DNA of 40,000 nucleotides from Prorocentrum cordatum (taxonomy: Eukaryota; Sar; Dinophyceae; Prorocentrales; Prorocentraceae), in NCBI GenBank assembly GCA_963575745.1, contig CAUYUJ010000377.1, forward strand, positions 1 to 40,000. Reading direction: 5' to 3'. Position 1 is the first letter of the stretch; every line of letters begins with the position of its first letter. A program made the translations under genes and the position numbers. The notes beneath the pieces were generated by a model. That model saw only the letters and a program-made list of their open reading frames with translations. It did no database searches and was not told the origin of the DNA. Below, one piece after another: positions 21,301 to 29,542 of the stretch.

Positions 21301-21458
21301 TCGCCAAGGTGCTCCTTGGGCACCAAGTGTCGAGGCTCAGCCGGGCCTGGGATCCCTGGGGCAGTGACCTGGGGACCACGGCTTTCCAGGATTTCTTTGT
21401 CCCTCTCGATCCATACTACAATTTCCAGGCGGGCCATGACTGCTATCGCCAGATCTAG
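15369..21458 (+). CDS. Retrotransposon ORF2: RNase H, EEP endonuclease, RT, zinc fingers, C5-methyltransferase-like tail
   Basis: The frame is open from 14943. The first ATG is 15369 (2029 aa); a GTG at 15228 gives 2076 aa, used for numbering here. RNase H about 240-386: FFFMDAAFD (D245), E298, VGDN (D323), HTKGH, NEAAD (D378). EEP endonuclease about 459-727: N466, QET (E506), IDLN (D620, N622), RIDF (D688), NSDHSP (D717, H718), all catalytic positions present. RT about 1004-1400: AAGPDKI entry, motif A ILPMIDLKAAFY (D1146), motif B RGTRPGNGLADLVY, motif C FVDD (1291-1294), motif D GFTLNLAKTK. Two C2H2-type fingers: C1624, C1627, H1640, H1645, and C1659, C1662, H1675 with C1683 or H1686. Tail about 1776-2033: LHLFSG, GGPPCETW (C1853), LMEHP (E1921), GARARKPTGLL, SYPSAF, like motifs I, IV, VI, VIII and X of C5-cytosine methyltransferases. 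It is probably active in retrotransposition; the tail's activity is unproven. Confidence 0.9.
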   Translation: MTEWAAHCPVSTSCPPSATEQGAAPPFWPDASIQNSDVPTHGTNLPVELEPGVTLRASDDIQDVQPAPPGPDIQHRPQQLPGDDLVQGTAALQQPVALRPQAPLHSISFDSTAPLAPVPGSATQHHLAVEVPSGSSGQRSCNIGQLRSLVDDITRNINTLDWQHDILGHDLHDHTRLALQYLAPVRPIVPQTHFFFMDAAFDMKAPSTASWAVIHIAQDSEGFSYLGHLVGNYADSVPPELGVPTSSTVVELAGILWALIASIPWQDGMPCVFVGDNTSALGTADGTQMISSHHDLSRLTAILCEEIRRQRTVRFEHTKGHSGAPWNEAADVIAKEAGLQPRRRPYFECITCLLAYDPALEWSWLRTANPQDAAAYPPLINGKFQFTVKPQVAQLEHIPAPVPTRCVNGRLNLCVCQYNAQSMIDVVLNPKASRKVSGKGILVRQQLHQRGVHLAGIQETRCAARATTANGYYTISSPAVKGNLGCSLLLSTELPYATHKKKTYCFQKKHAKVLFGHPRMLFVRVAAPFFDEVIAVAHTPHHGKDQQGNERKDWWRLFELKCDIFKPSIVLIDLNGRLGSKQSDFVGTEGFRQTEDDNGERLHGFATERAFFVANTLVKGPASEPQYTWKDSHSHTPHRIDFILLQEASFNRVAAVRVDHSFDGVCKNSDHSPVLAFLTGSINGQAKDRNGGFKLDHYKLKDPKTREACNRALDDIQQPPWEVDVNDHYHAIQSEISACIKEYFGADRFTPVKSSMSRTTMRLVRIRRYVQRAIRKQQDGNYRALQLLRNKLPTEWQDFVTEQESWFQPLNSLRLACCTLDTAGLLFQCRSFLDATLDIYKSLLTQDRDNSMAELANHLMATKHHNDPAEHWRTAKKMLMLGGRPGKWGAVYPEREDVDGTIITTDEQLCLARLKYFASVEQARVQQPTELVQRYNETAQQIQPPKEIPVKMVQSHHGLAYSFSKAKLRKAAGPDKIANDALRACCRSMARLWHPVITKANFLNQEPVQFKIGTAVELHKAGSSKPFANYRSILLNNTVAKHHHAFLRNLIIGCHLDLLRQTQYGGIPRRSTAMATHSVKAFLHVCRLQQKAAILPMIDLKAAFYTVVRQHIVRGPTDREDLEDIYEQQNVPQWMQPALQELLARPGALQDNSVDPALHAAVAEAHRHTFFMTQGCPLTAESRRGTRPGNGLADLVYNLGFATLLRDLHRDLATHNYTLTLMPDPAPVLASGAAEQAEVTDVSFVDDATTPCAVDSCDNLEDAIRGIVSILFKHICIFGFTLNLAKTKILIGFFGPRARKARARLLTSHPAYLWHDGLNHQLQIVETAVNLGTVVDTKGCEGPNMARRCNGHSAAAGPLRITVNQIQDVDRQVKITLTSALCDSTLTFNAEIWGALGTRLDSQVAAKYVNAYRAAVGKQHIPDGPRWRDEEVLLDADKSSWQIILRTRRLRHLMRRLFFGDQQLLRLVDLLWDEKGSWNALIWEDLLWLGEFVSTDEIPLEQRQDIRTWIDAFRDWEYAKAMNLIKRVEHRAHAAQMEYFRHGVWQRQLRSLAQEAGLPPPPFVEADRPERGQGFICYDCGKILATRGMWRRHRTVVHAQRDDDRYIRGTICSNCGKDFHTRAGLLRHLKYRSLRCMEHCRATVVPLNDEELAAADGEMAEDTRKLKRCGFRAAKAMMPPKDPDPYWITAIPTWASPPEPVCPPAAPADEDGPDHQQTVYPTTVDRPTTWHCNLVLHLFSGHRRPNDIQDHLEKLAAEWSVPLMVLSLDVQNNADRGDMTKKENLVFWKAAMLAGQVCAVVGGPPCETWCPARWLDDGRGGRQPRPLRTRSRPWGISSVSQKERQQIDLGNALLRSCLLLLLVGRPLGITGLMEHPAPAPWRPQSISSWETPEISWVLELPGVDYVQVDQCAYGARARKPTGLLAVNAPELRLAVDADPLGGRCQHEGGHPAAAGRDEHGRWRTAELKSYPSAFSLLLAKVLLGHQVSRLSRAWDPWGSDLGTTAFQDFFVPLDPYYNFQAGHDCYRQI

Positions 21459-22170
21459 AGCCCGCCGTCCCCAGTCGACACGATGTCGACGCTGTCCTAG
21501 AGTCGCCAGCAGTGCACGCCCACTCCCTCCTCCTCGGCTCAAGGATTCCAACCTTCCTCGCCCCTTCCTCCTCGACCCCGAATCGAGAGGGATAGGTGGG
21601 CGCCCGAGCGTGTCGGGCCACGTCGACAACTTCGTGGCCCAGGCCGAGCTGGAGGTCTTGAACGGTGTAGGCCTTTGCAAAATCCCAGGCAAAATCCCAG
21701 GAGAGGAGGAGGAAGAGGAGGAGGAGGAGGCGGAGGAGGAGGAGGAGGCGGAGGAGGAGGAGGACGAGACGACTTTTTGGATCTCCGCCATCGCCAGACT
21801 CTCGGACGTCTCGACGAGGCTCGCTCTCCGGGTGGAATGGGTCCAGGCACGCAGGGCAATACATTTCTGCGGCCTCTGGCACTCGACCGCGAGAAGTGCT
21901 CCGACGTGTTGGCGACAGAGGTACGCGTGAAGTTGTGGATGCCATGACAATGGAGACCCTAACAATGCTAGCATTAAACATGCGTTTAAAAGATGTGAAC
22001 CATGTTCAAAAAATGTGAACACATGTGTTTTGCTTGTCCATGACATCTTGAACACATGTTTTGGACATCTGGCAATTATTTGGCAACATGCTTCCTCTCC
22101 AGTGATCGTCGTCCACAAGCATGGAGCTTCAGCGTCACAGAGGTTGCCCAGAAAGTGTGCTCCTAGTTCG
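21459..22170. other. Possible 3' end of the element, GGA tract and AT-richer spacer
   Basis: 21703-21770 is (GGA)n. A 12-bp tandem CAAAATCCCAGG is just before it. 21960-22100 is unusually AT-rich for the window and holds related words around ACACATGTGTT and its inverse (AATGTGAACACATG, CTTGAACACATG), so it can fold locally. No gene recognised. Confidence 0.5.
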
Positions 22171-22179
22171 TGAAAGGCT

Positions 22180-23815
22180 TCTGTGCAGAGCACCTGCGCT
22201 GCCTCGGAATGTCAGGAACGTTCGGCGACCCCACAGGCACCGCCAAGGCTCACCTGCAGGGCTCCGCGTGCAACATCGATGAGATAAAACTCCTGAGGTA
22301 CGTGTGGACAGGGAGGCAGCACAGAAAGATACCACGGTCGTTATCCATTACATTAACAGATGATTCCACCTCTACGCTGTGGGACATGTCTGGTGTACGT
22401 GAATCGCTCCGTCAGTCTGTGCTGTTCGACAAGCTGTTGGGCCAGGAGCTGCACTTGGGGAAGCTGGTCGCCTGGACCACCGACAAAGAGCTTGGTCGAC
22501 GAGATGAGCAACACACAAGTCTGCGGCCACTTCCTCCCAGTCAAACGTGCTTTCCGACCTGTCGGCCGCCAGATTGTCACGAGAGACGACGATGACACCG
22601 TGCTGATTGACCGACATATTCGATGTCATCGCCCGCCTACAGCGCGTACAGCGGTTGCCCATCCTCCTCCAGAAGCGAGCAGACGTGGCCCTAGGGCAAG
22701 TGCGCACATGTGTCAAGATGATTGACCAGCTGCAGTGGAGGTGGCCACAGTTCGACACGCTCGAAGCCGACCTGGGGCGCACCCATCAAGTGGCACGAGG
22801 GCCACAGCGACTTCCTCGTGCATCACCTTCGGGATTCTCAGCGGCGGTGGTTTCAGTGGAAGATCCCCTCGACCAGGAACGACCTCGGAGATGCCCCAAA
22901 GCAGAGATTCGGACTCGACATGGTAGCGAACTCGTCTCTCCTCAGAGCGCGCAGCATGAAGTTCTGCCTCACCAAGTGGCAGCGGGGACTCCTCTCATTA
23001 TTTCTCGCAGGAGGCGATCATACACAACAGGAGCTCCAAAGATCATGCATTTCAGAAGAAGGTTCGGCTGTCTGCAGGTTCTGCGACATGGAGAAGGAGA
23101 CGCAGAAACACATTTTGTGGAATTGCAGATGCTGGCACATCGAACGAGAGCCACTCCTACTGATACCTCAGACTGAAGATCAAGAACAATGGCCGCCGTC
23201 GAAGAAACGGTAGCGCTCTACAATGAGATGGTGGACCAGCCAGAGCCCCCGCAACATCGATCCCCTCCAGCTCTCGAAGATGACCTTCCGGAAGGCCTCA
23301 CCAACTACGTGATTGACGACAACCAAGATCGGCGGTGGCTGGCACTCGCAACTGATGGCGCCGGCCGGTTCCCGAAAAACCCATGGCTAGCGCGTGCTGG
23401 CTATGCTATATTCGTGGCGCCCGAGCACCGCCTCAACTTCTCATCCAAGCTGTATGGACTTCGACAGAGCAGTGCCCGTGCCGAAGCTCGTGCCCTCCTA
23501 CACGCTGTTCGAGTGGCCGAGGGACCAGTGTGGACCTACTGCGATAACGAACAGTGCGTGAAAGCGTTCTAGAACCTTCTCGACGGCGGAGAACCTCCCA
23601 GCGGCAGCTGGGCGGACATGAGGTGGCAAATTCAGCAGGCTCTCAACGCGAAGCCTGACATGTTCCGTATTGAGCATGTTCTTGTTTCGCATCAGGGCGT
23701 CGATGGAGTGGACCATGGAGCCGTCGCCCCGCTTGCAGAAGAGTTGAATGAAAGTGTTGACCAGCTTGCCGCTGAAGCCGCCAGTACTCCCCCACTCCCG
23801 ACCCCGGTGCATTCA
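22180..23815 (+). pseudogene. Decayed LINE, 3' part: RT, CCHC knuckle and RNase H
   Basis: Unlike ORF2 above, this element has its RNase H after the RT. LTDDST (22353-22370) is the degraded motif C, followed by VLFDKLLGQELHLGKLVAWTT, the usual motif D region. The frame shifts near 22490 and near 22600, where RLQRVQRLPILLQKRAD is the RT thumb, and again by about 22780. CRFCDMEKETQKHILWNC (23073-23126) is a C-X2-C-X8-H-X4-C knuckle. From the ATG at 23189 an RNase H follows: ATDGAG, ARAEARAL and YCDNEQCV supply the first three acidic residues. A TAG (23570-23572) interrupts it, and the same frame then continues to NESVDQLAAEAA with the last aspartate. Frameshifts and the stop make it a pseudogene. 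Confidence 0.8.
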
Positions 23816-24359
23816 AAAGGCCAGGGACTGACTTCGGGGGCGCGTAAAAATGCGCGCCAAATCCATGGGTCGGGGGGGTGCTCTCCCGAAATGCGGCCGG
23901 TGCCTCCTCGTTCGGCGGCGGGAATCCGCGATTTCCGATGGAAACGGGACCCGTCGCTTATCCACGCCCCCTTAATCCACGTTTGCGATCGCCTGATGAT
24001 TTTCTCGACCGCTGCCATGCACCAGACCATTGTAGAGATACTCGAGAAGCGTGCCCTCACGAGACCCCTGCCCCATCGGTCCGCAGGATTCTCTGAGGCC
24101 CAGCTCGCTCGCCTCACTCCTTTGACCTCCGACCCTCTCCCTCCTCCTCCTCCTCCTCCTCCTCCTCCTCTTCCTCCTCCTCCTCCACATTTGCACAATA
24201 TGAAAATACTCTCCCACTTCCCCTGATGGCGTCCCGAAGATATCCGACCCCCCCCCGCGTACTGTTTTTTTACACAGGATTCCCGGGAAATGGGTTTTCG
24301 CCTGCGTTTTTTCCAAAATGCTGCTCTCGCTGAGGCGCCGGCCTCATTTCTGCTCCCGA
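23816..24359. repeat. Gene-free stretch with a (CTC)n tract
   Basis: 24138-24186 is CTC triplets. The rest is high-GC sequence without a recognised gene. Confidence 0.5.
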
Positions 24360-24578
24360 ATCGTTCCGAATCGTGCTCCCGCTGCAGCGTGGGCCTCATT
24401 TTCGGATCGGTGTTTGGCCTCCGTCGTTCAGGATGGCGTTCTCGCCCCAGCGCGGGCCTCTTTCTCGCGCGCCCATCCGCCCGCCACCACCGCGCCGCAC
24501 CACCACCACCACCACCACCACCACCACCACACCCACCACCACCACACCCACCAGCACCACCACCACACCACCACCAAC

Positions 24579-24609
<31 letters not shown>

Positions 24610-24812
24610 CCACCACCACCACCACCACCACCCCACCACACGACAACCACGCACACACGCACGCACGCACGCACGCGCACCACCACCCACTACGCACGCG
24701 CGCGCGGAGCCACAGGTCCGCTACGACACGCGTCCGCGGATAGAGAAAATCAGCGCCATGGTAAGGGATGGGAGGGAGGGGCAGGACGTCAGATATGACG
24801 CGAGCGCACCTA
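24360..24812 (+). repeat. Dispersed repeat, copy A (inverted relative to 26690-27100)
   Basis: Two segments match the reverse complement of 26690-27100. The first is about 24400-24455 (GGATCGGTG, CCGTCGTTCAGGATGGC). The second is about 24708-24812 (AGGTCCGCTACGACACGCG, AAATCAGCGC, AAGGGATGGG, GTCAGATATGACGCGAGCG). Between them copy A carries an (ACC)n tract (24497-24640) and (GCAC)n. Before it, three diverged units of about 50-65 bp beginning GCTCTCGCTGAGGC, GCTCCCGCTGCAGC and GTTCTCGCCCCAGC lie in tandem. Confidence 0.65.
24497..24650. repeat. (ACC)n microsatellite inside copy A
   Basis: Nearly pure ACC triplets with a few CCC and CAG interruptions, ending in (ACGC)n at about 24655-24680. 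Confidence 0.9.
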
Positions 24813-24826
24813 GCTTGTCCCCCCCC

Positions 24827-24945
24827 CTCCCTCCTCCTCCTCCTCCTCCTCCTCCTCCTCCTCCTCCTCCTCCTCCTCCTCCTCCTCCTCCTCCTCCCCC
24901 GCCTCCTCCTCCTCATCCTCCCCCGCCTCCTCCTGTCTGGGAGGA
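24827..24945. repeat. (CTC)n tract
   Basis: CTC triplets with two short GCCTCC interruptions. From here to 25220 there is no recognised gene. Confidence 0.85.
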
Positions 24946-25221
24946 GGAGATGGGGGTCGAGGTCGAGCTCGAAGATGTGGCCGACTACGATCCGTTCAGA
25001 TTCGGCTTAGAGATCGGTTAGCCGCTTCAAAAACGCTCCAGCCTGGTGACTATTCAGATGGTGCCCCCGACTGCACCCGAGGCAAGTGACCGTTGTCTCG
25101 GTCTTGGTCCTTTTGTGCGTTGACTCCGTTTGAGTCCAGACGAGGGGGGGGCCCTTTGTGTTGATTTCAAGTGGTTATGCAGGCCCAGCGAGCCTAGACA
25201 AAAAGCGCCAAAGCGTAGGGC

Positions 25222-25226
25222 ATCAC

Positions 25227-25311
<85 letters not shown>

Positions 25312-26095
25312 GTCATCATCAGCATCAGCATCAGCATCAGCATCAGCATCAGCATCAGCATCAGCAGCATAATCATCAGCATCATCATCAGCAGCATCAG
25401 CATCGTTAGCATCATAAGCATCAGCATCATCATCAGCATCACTCCTCATCCCCATCCTCATCCTCCTCCTCATCATCACCATCATCCTCCTCCCCCCTCC
25501 TCATCATCATCGTCAGCATCATCATCATCATCAGCATCAGCATCATCATCATCATCAGCATCAGCATCAGCATCAGCATCAGCATCATCATCATCATCAT
25601 CATCATCATCCTGAGCATCCTCAGCTTCATCATCGTGATCATGACATTGATCATGATGAGCATCAGCAGCATCATTACCATCATCAGCATCATCAACATC
25701 ATCATTAGAATCAGCATCAGCATCAGCATCAACATCATCAGCATCGCCATCATTAGCATCAGAATCATCATCACCATCACCATCAGCATCAGCAGTAGCA
25801 TCGGCATCATCACCATCATCATCATCATCATCATCAGCATCACCATGATAATCATCATCAGCATCATCATCAACCATCCTCAGCCACCCTCGTCGTCGTC
25901 GTCGTCATCATCATCAGCATCATCATTATCATCATCGTCATCATCATCAGCAGCATGATCATGATCATCATCATCATCATCGGCATCATCACCACCATTC
26001 TCGGCAGCCTCACCGTCATCAGCATCAGCAGCAACATCAGAAGCATCAGCATCATCAGCATCATCCTCAACCTCATCCTCATCCTCATCCTCCCT
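25222..26095. repeat. (ATC)n / (CAT)n array 3 with (CATCAG)n blocks
   Basis: Pure ATC to about 25316, then (CATCAG)n to about 25365, then mixed CAT, CAG, CAA and CAC triplets. It lies between the two inverted repeat copies A and B. Confidence 0.95.
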
Positions 26096-26214
26096 GGCTG
26101 GTGCCTGCTCGGCTGCCTGCCCCCACCACCCCCGGGGCCTCCGCAGACTCCCGCGCGCGGTCCGCGGCCTCCAGGGCGAAGCGCGCCTCCGACGCCTCGC
26201 GCGCGGCGTCCTGG

Positions 26215-26420
26215 CGCGGGGGGGGGGGGGGGCTGCCCGCGCCGGGGGGGGGGGCGGGGCAGCCTTGTCCCACGGAGGCGGGGGGGAGGGAGAGAAGGCG
26301 GGGGAGGGGTGGGGGGGATGGGGGAGGAGGAGGAAGGAGGGGGAGCGGGGAGGAGGGAGGAGCGAGGAGGGGGGAGGAGTGGGGAGGAGCGGGAAGGGAG
26401 AGGGGGTGGACAGGGAGGGC
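26215..26420 (+). repeat. G-rich tract with G-quadruplex potential
   Basis: Several runs of 6-13 G (at about 26218, 26243 and 26281) followed by GGGGAGGAGG-type sequence. More than four closely spaced G runs meet the usual G-quadruplex pattern. Confidence 0.75.
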
Positions 26421-26690
26421 AAGGATTTCGAGGACTTCCGCCATCACGTAGGGATACAAAAATAGGCTGAGCTCAGTCGCCAGCTTTAGGAAACAGATCC
26501 CTCTGAATCCTACTGAAATATTCTCGTCGGGCCTTGGAGATAGGTAAGGTGCACGGCTTGCCTAAGCCCCTGAGCTGGGCCTGACCGACATAAACGCAAG
26601 CGGAAGGGGGGGAGGACGGGGGGGGGGAAAGGAGAAGTGGGGGAGGGGAGGGAGGGGCGGGGGGGGGGAGTGGAGAGGAGGAGGAGGTGC
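26421..26690 (+). repeat. Gene-free spacer and second G-rich tract
   Basis: 26607-26685 is again G-rich (runs of 4-9 G). 26421-26606 holds nothing I recognise. Confidence 0.55.
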
Positions 26691-27100
26691 TCGCGCGCCA
26701 TATCTGACACCCGAACCCTCCCCATTCATCCCTTCCCTTTGCGCTGATGCTCCTTTATCTGCCGACGGGCGTCGTAGAGGACCTGGGCCCCCCAAATAAG
26801 CCCACAGTGCGATGCGGAATCAGGAACGGGAGCTGTGTACATTTGGAGGAAGAGGAGGAGAAAGAGGAGGATGGGGATGGAGGAGAGGGAGGAGGAGTAG
26901 CGATATAAGGAGCAGGAGTAAGAGCAGCGAGACGAGCAAACTGGCCAGGGTACGGCGACAGAGGGCACAGATTGGGGACAACGGCGACGAAGGAATCGGA
27001 TCCGGAAGTGGGGCCCGCAATTGGGGCCAGCGTGCCATTCTGAACGACGGGAGCAACGCGCCGATCCTGCAGCGGCAGCATTGCTTTTCCCCCACCAAGG
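26690..27100 (-). repeat. Dispersed repeat, copy B (inverted relative to 24360-24812)
   Basis: On the minus strand it reads CCGTCGTTCAGAATGGC, then a CTC/CTT-rich middle, then AGGTCCTCTACGACGCCCG, CATCAGCGC, AAGGGATG and GTCAGATATGGCGCGCGAGC, matching copy A in order. The middle differs: CTCCT-rich here, (ACC)n in copy A. Confidence 0.65.
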
Positions 27101-27164
27101 AGGCTTGCCTGAGAGGTTCCTCCTTGATCAAAGGCTGGTGCCTCGGGTGGCTAGTTACTCTGCC

Positions 27165-27305
27165 CGTGCCTCGGAGGTTCCTCGGCTTCCTCGGGTTCCT
27201 CGGGTTCCCCGGGTTCCTCGGGTTCCTCGGGGTCCTCGGGTTCCTCGGGTTCCTCGGGGTCCTCGGGTTCCCTGGGTTCCTCGGGTTCCCCGGGTTCCTC
27301 TGGTT
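27165..27305 (+). repeat. 9-bp tandem array
   Basis: About 14 units of CGGGTTCCT with occasional GGTCCT and CCC variants. Confidence 0.85.
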
Positions 27306-27327
27306 AATCGGGCCCCACCGGTTCCAC

Positions 27328-27425
27328 AAGCAATGCCAAGAAATGCGGAGCAATGCGAAGCAACGCCAGGAAATGCGAAGCAATGCCAAGCAATGCCAGT
27401 CATTGCCAAGTAATGCTAAACACTG
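27328..27425 (+). repeat. 10-bp tandem array
   Basis: About 10 diverged units of AAGCAATGCC (variants AAGAAATGCG, AGTCATTGCC, AAGTAATGCT). It follows the 9-bp array after about 25 bases. Confidence 0.8.
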
Positions 27426-27564
27426 CGCCCATGCAACAATACTGCTTTCCCTAATTGGGGTCGCGCGGGGATTATAAAAGCAAACACGTCTCGATCTGAA
27501 ACTATGTGTTAGCCAGCGTGCACCCCTAACACTGTGAGGATACCAATATATATAATATAATATA

Positions 27565-27692
27565 TGGTGTTATCTATGTGGAGTAATCGATATTCTGCAA
27601 TATGTACATATATATATATATATATATATATAGCAACCGATGTGGTGCAACACTTGCAGTGTGACTTAGGCTGTGCTCTATAATCCCACCAG
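27565..27692 (+). repeat. Short 14-bp array interrupted by (TA)n
   Basis: GTGTTATCTATGTG, GAGTAATCGATATT and CTGCAATATGTACA, then (TA)n at 27606-27632, then more 14-bp units including GTGCAACACTTGCA. These belong to the GTGCAA family at 28510 and 29892. From 27693 to 27945 nothing is recognised. Confidence 0.65.
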
Positions 27693-27944
27693 CCCTCTGG
27701 GCGTCGGTGGTTTAGGGCGTTTCCTCTTCCACCCCTCCCTCTTCCCCTTCGGGGAGGGGTTTACCCCTCCCCCTACCCCCTCCCCACTGACCTGGACAGG
27801 AGGGGCGGGGAGCGGTCAGAGCGTCCAAAACAGCCTCGGCGAGGAAGCCAAAATCATTGATTTTAGCAGGGTTTTGGCCCCATTTTGGCCTCCTGGGGGG
27901 GGGGCAGCGCTAATTAAAGCTCAGCTCTTCTTTGATAGATCTCC

Positions 27945-28200
27945 TCCAAGATGGCACAAAGAAGCGCCCAGGAGGCCCCAAGAGGTCCCAAGATGGCCCC
28001 AAGATGGCCCCAAGAGGCCCCCAAGAGGCCCCCAGAAGGCCCCCAAGAAGACCCTCAGAGGCCCCAAGAGGCCCCCCCCGAGGCACCCAAGACCCCGAAG
28101 AGCCCCCCAGGATCGCCAAGAGACCCCCAAGACGTCCCAAGAGGCCCCCAAGAATCGCCCAAGAGATACTCCAAGAGGCTCCTAGAGGCATCCAAGAGAC
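27945..28200 (+). repeat. Degenerate array of about 11-bp period
   Basis: Units of AAGAGGCCCCC with AAGATGGCCCC and ACCCCGAAGAGC variants, about 20 copies, becoming irregular after about 28080. Confidence 0.75.
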
Positions 28201-28215
28201 CTCTGGCCCTTGTGC

Positions 28216-28395
28216 TTGCCCTCCTCCTCCTCCTCCTGTTCCTCCTTCCTGCTCCTACTCCTTCTCTTCCTCCTCCTCCTCCTCCTCCTCCTCCTCCTCC
28301 TCCTCCTCCTCCTCCTCCTCCTCCTCCTCCGCATCCCATTCATCCTCCGTCTTCCCACTCCCTCATCCATCCATCCATCCACCTCCTCCTTCTCC
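28216..28395. repeat. (CTC)n tract
   Basis: CTC triplets to about 28330, then CTC/ATCC-rich sequence including (ATCC)4 at about 28363-28380. Confidence 0.85.
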
Positions 28396-28509
28396 TCCCC
28401 ACTCCTTTGCACGGTTCGGCCGTCCTCCTCTTTGCTGCCGCACTTCCCTGATCACCTCAACTCCCCTGGACATCGTTTCGGGATGGGCTGGTGGGGATGA
28501 GCGAAGCGT

Positions 28510-28890
28510 CTAGAATGTGTGCAATGTGCGGTGCGGAATTGCTGCAATGCAACATATGCGGTGCAACCTACGCGGCGGAGCTTATTTGATACAGTATGCG
28601 TAGGGCAATCTAGGTGGTCCAATCTGTGTGGTACAATCTATGTAGTGCAATACGTGTTGTGCAGTCTACGTGGTACAACCTAAGATATGCAATCTACACG
28701 GTTCGATCGACGGTGTGCAACCTATGTTGTGAACCGTACGTGGTGCAATCCATGTGGGACAACATAGGTTGTGCAACATATGTGGTGCAATCGACGTGTT
28801 GCAATATGTGTGGTGCAATCGATGTTGTGCAATGTATGTGGGTACATACGCGCGTTGCAAGATATATCGTGCAACATATATATATATAGA
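28510..28890 (+). repeat. 14-bp periodic array, GTGCAA family, main block
   Basis: About 26 diverged units with consensus GTGCAAYCTATGTK, for example GTGCAATACGTGTT, GTGCAGTCTACGTG, GTGCAACATATGTG, GTGCAATCGACGTG. The phase is kept over the block and ends in ATATATATAGATATAT. Period 14 is not a multiple of 3, so it is not selected as coding sequence. Confidence 0.85.
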
Positions 28891-29540
28891 TATATGGGGC
28901 ATTTTGCCGAACTTGAAGTTGTCAGCTCCAGTGCTCGCGCAATCATCCCACCCACCCACCCGCAACTTGGTCTGACAAACGCATGCGGGAGCGATTGCGA
29001 TGAATGCTGGGTGTTGGCTGGTGCATATCTGCGGTCGCGCTAGCCCGCGCATGCTCGCACGCGCAGCGGCCAGCTAGTTTGGCGCGACCGACGCGAACAC
29101 GGTGGCGCTGACCGCCTGGCACATCCGAGCGGGCAGTTCAGTGCGAGTCGGCGACTTGGGCGGGCGCGGTATCATGGCAACGTCGACAACGGTAGACACG
29201 ATTATGCTAGTAGCGATGCTGGCGACGATGCTGACAGCGACGACGGGGGAGCCAGTGACAGCGCCGATGCTGATCACGCCGACGACGATGACGGCGTTTT
29301 CGAGTCGGTGATGAAGGTTTTAGATGGAATTCGAAATGCGCGCGCGGCCGACGCGCGAGAGTGGCTCGCATGGTATTATCTAACACCGCCACCCCAGCAC
29401 GCGCGCAAGGGCGTTCGAACGATTTCGACATGCGCGCCCGAAGCCCGCTTGGTAGCATGTTATGAAAATGTTGAACAATTTACAGTTTCTTAAGAATTCG
29501 CAAGAGCGCGCGTGCACGCTTTTGTTGAAAATCTGCGTTG
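28891..29540. other. Stretch without a recognisable gene
   Basis: Only short GTG-started frames without motifs. A GAC/GAT-rich patch lies at about 29210-29300. No repeat recognised. Confidence 0.4.
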
Positions 29541-29542
29541 CG

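Larger units (their letters stand above)
12448..21458 (+). mobile_element. Apparently coding-complete non-LTR retrotransposon with a methyltransferase-like tail
   Basis: Two long open frames in the same orientation, ORF1 (12448-15198) and ORF2 (open 14943-21458), have no stop or intron and together have the parts of a non-LTR element. The outer ends cannot be fixed: no terminal repeats or poly-A tail are seen. A GGA tract lies at each side (12066-12110 and about 21703-21770) and might mark the insertion target or the 3' tail. A 12-bp tandem, CAAAATCCCAGG twice, lies at about 21677-21701 near the possible 3' end. All other LINE remnants in the window are broken, so this copy is young or under selection. 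Confidence 0.8.

Noticed and set aside
12066-21770. Long terminal repeats around the intact element
   Set aside because: The only similarity between the two sides is GGA triplets. The EEP domain and RT type indicate a non-LTR element.
27875-27900. Possible spliced-leader remnant (CATTTTGGC word)
   Set aside because: Only a short part matches the dinoflagellate leader as I remember it; the flanking leader bases are absent.
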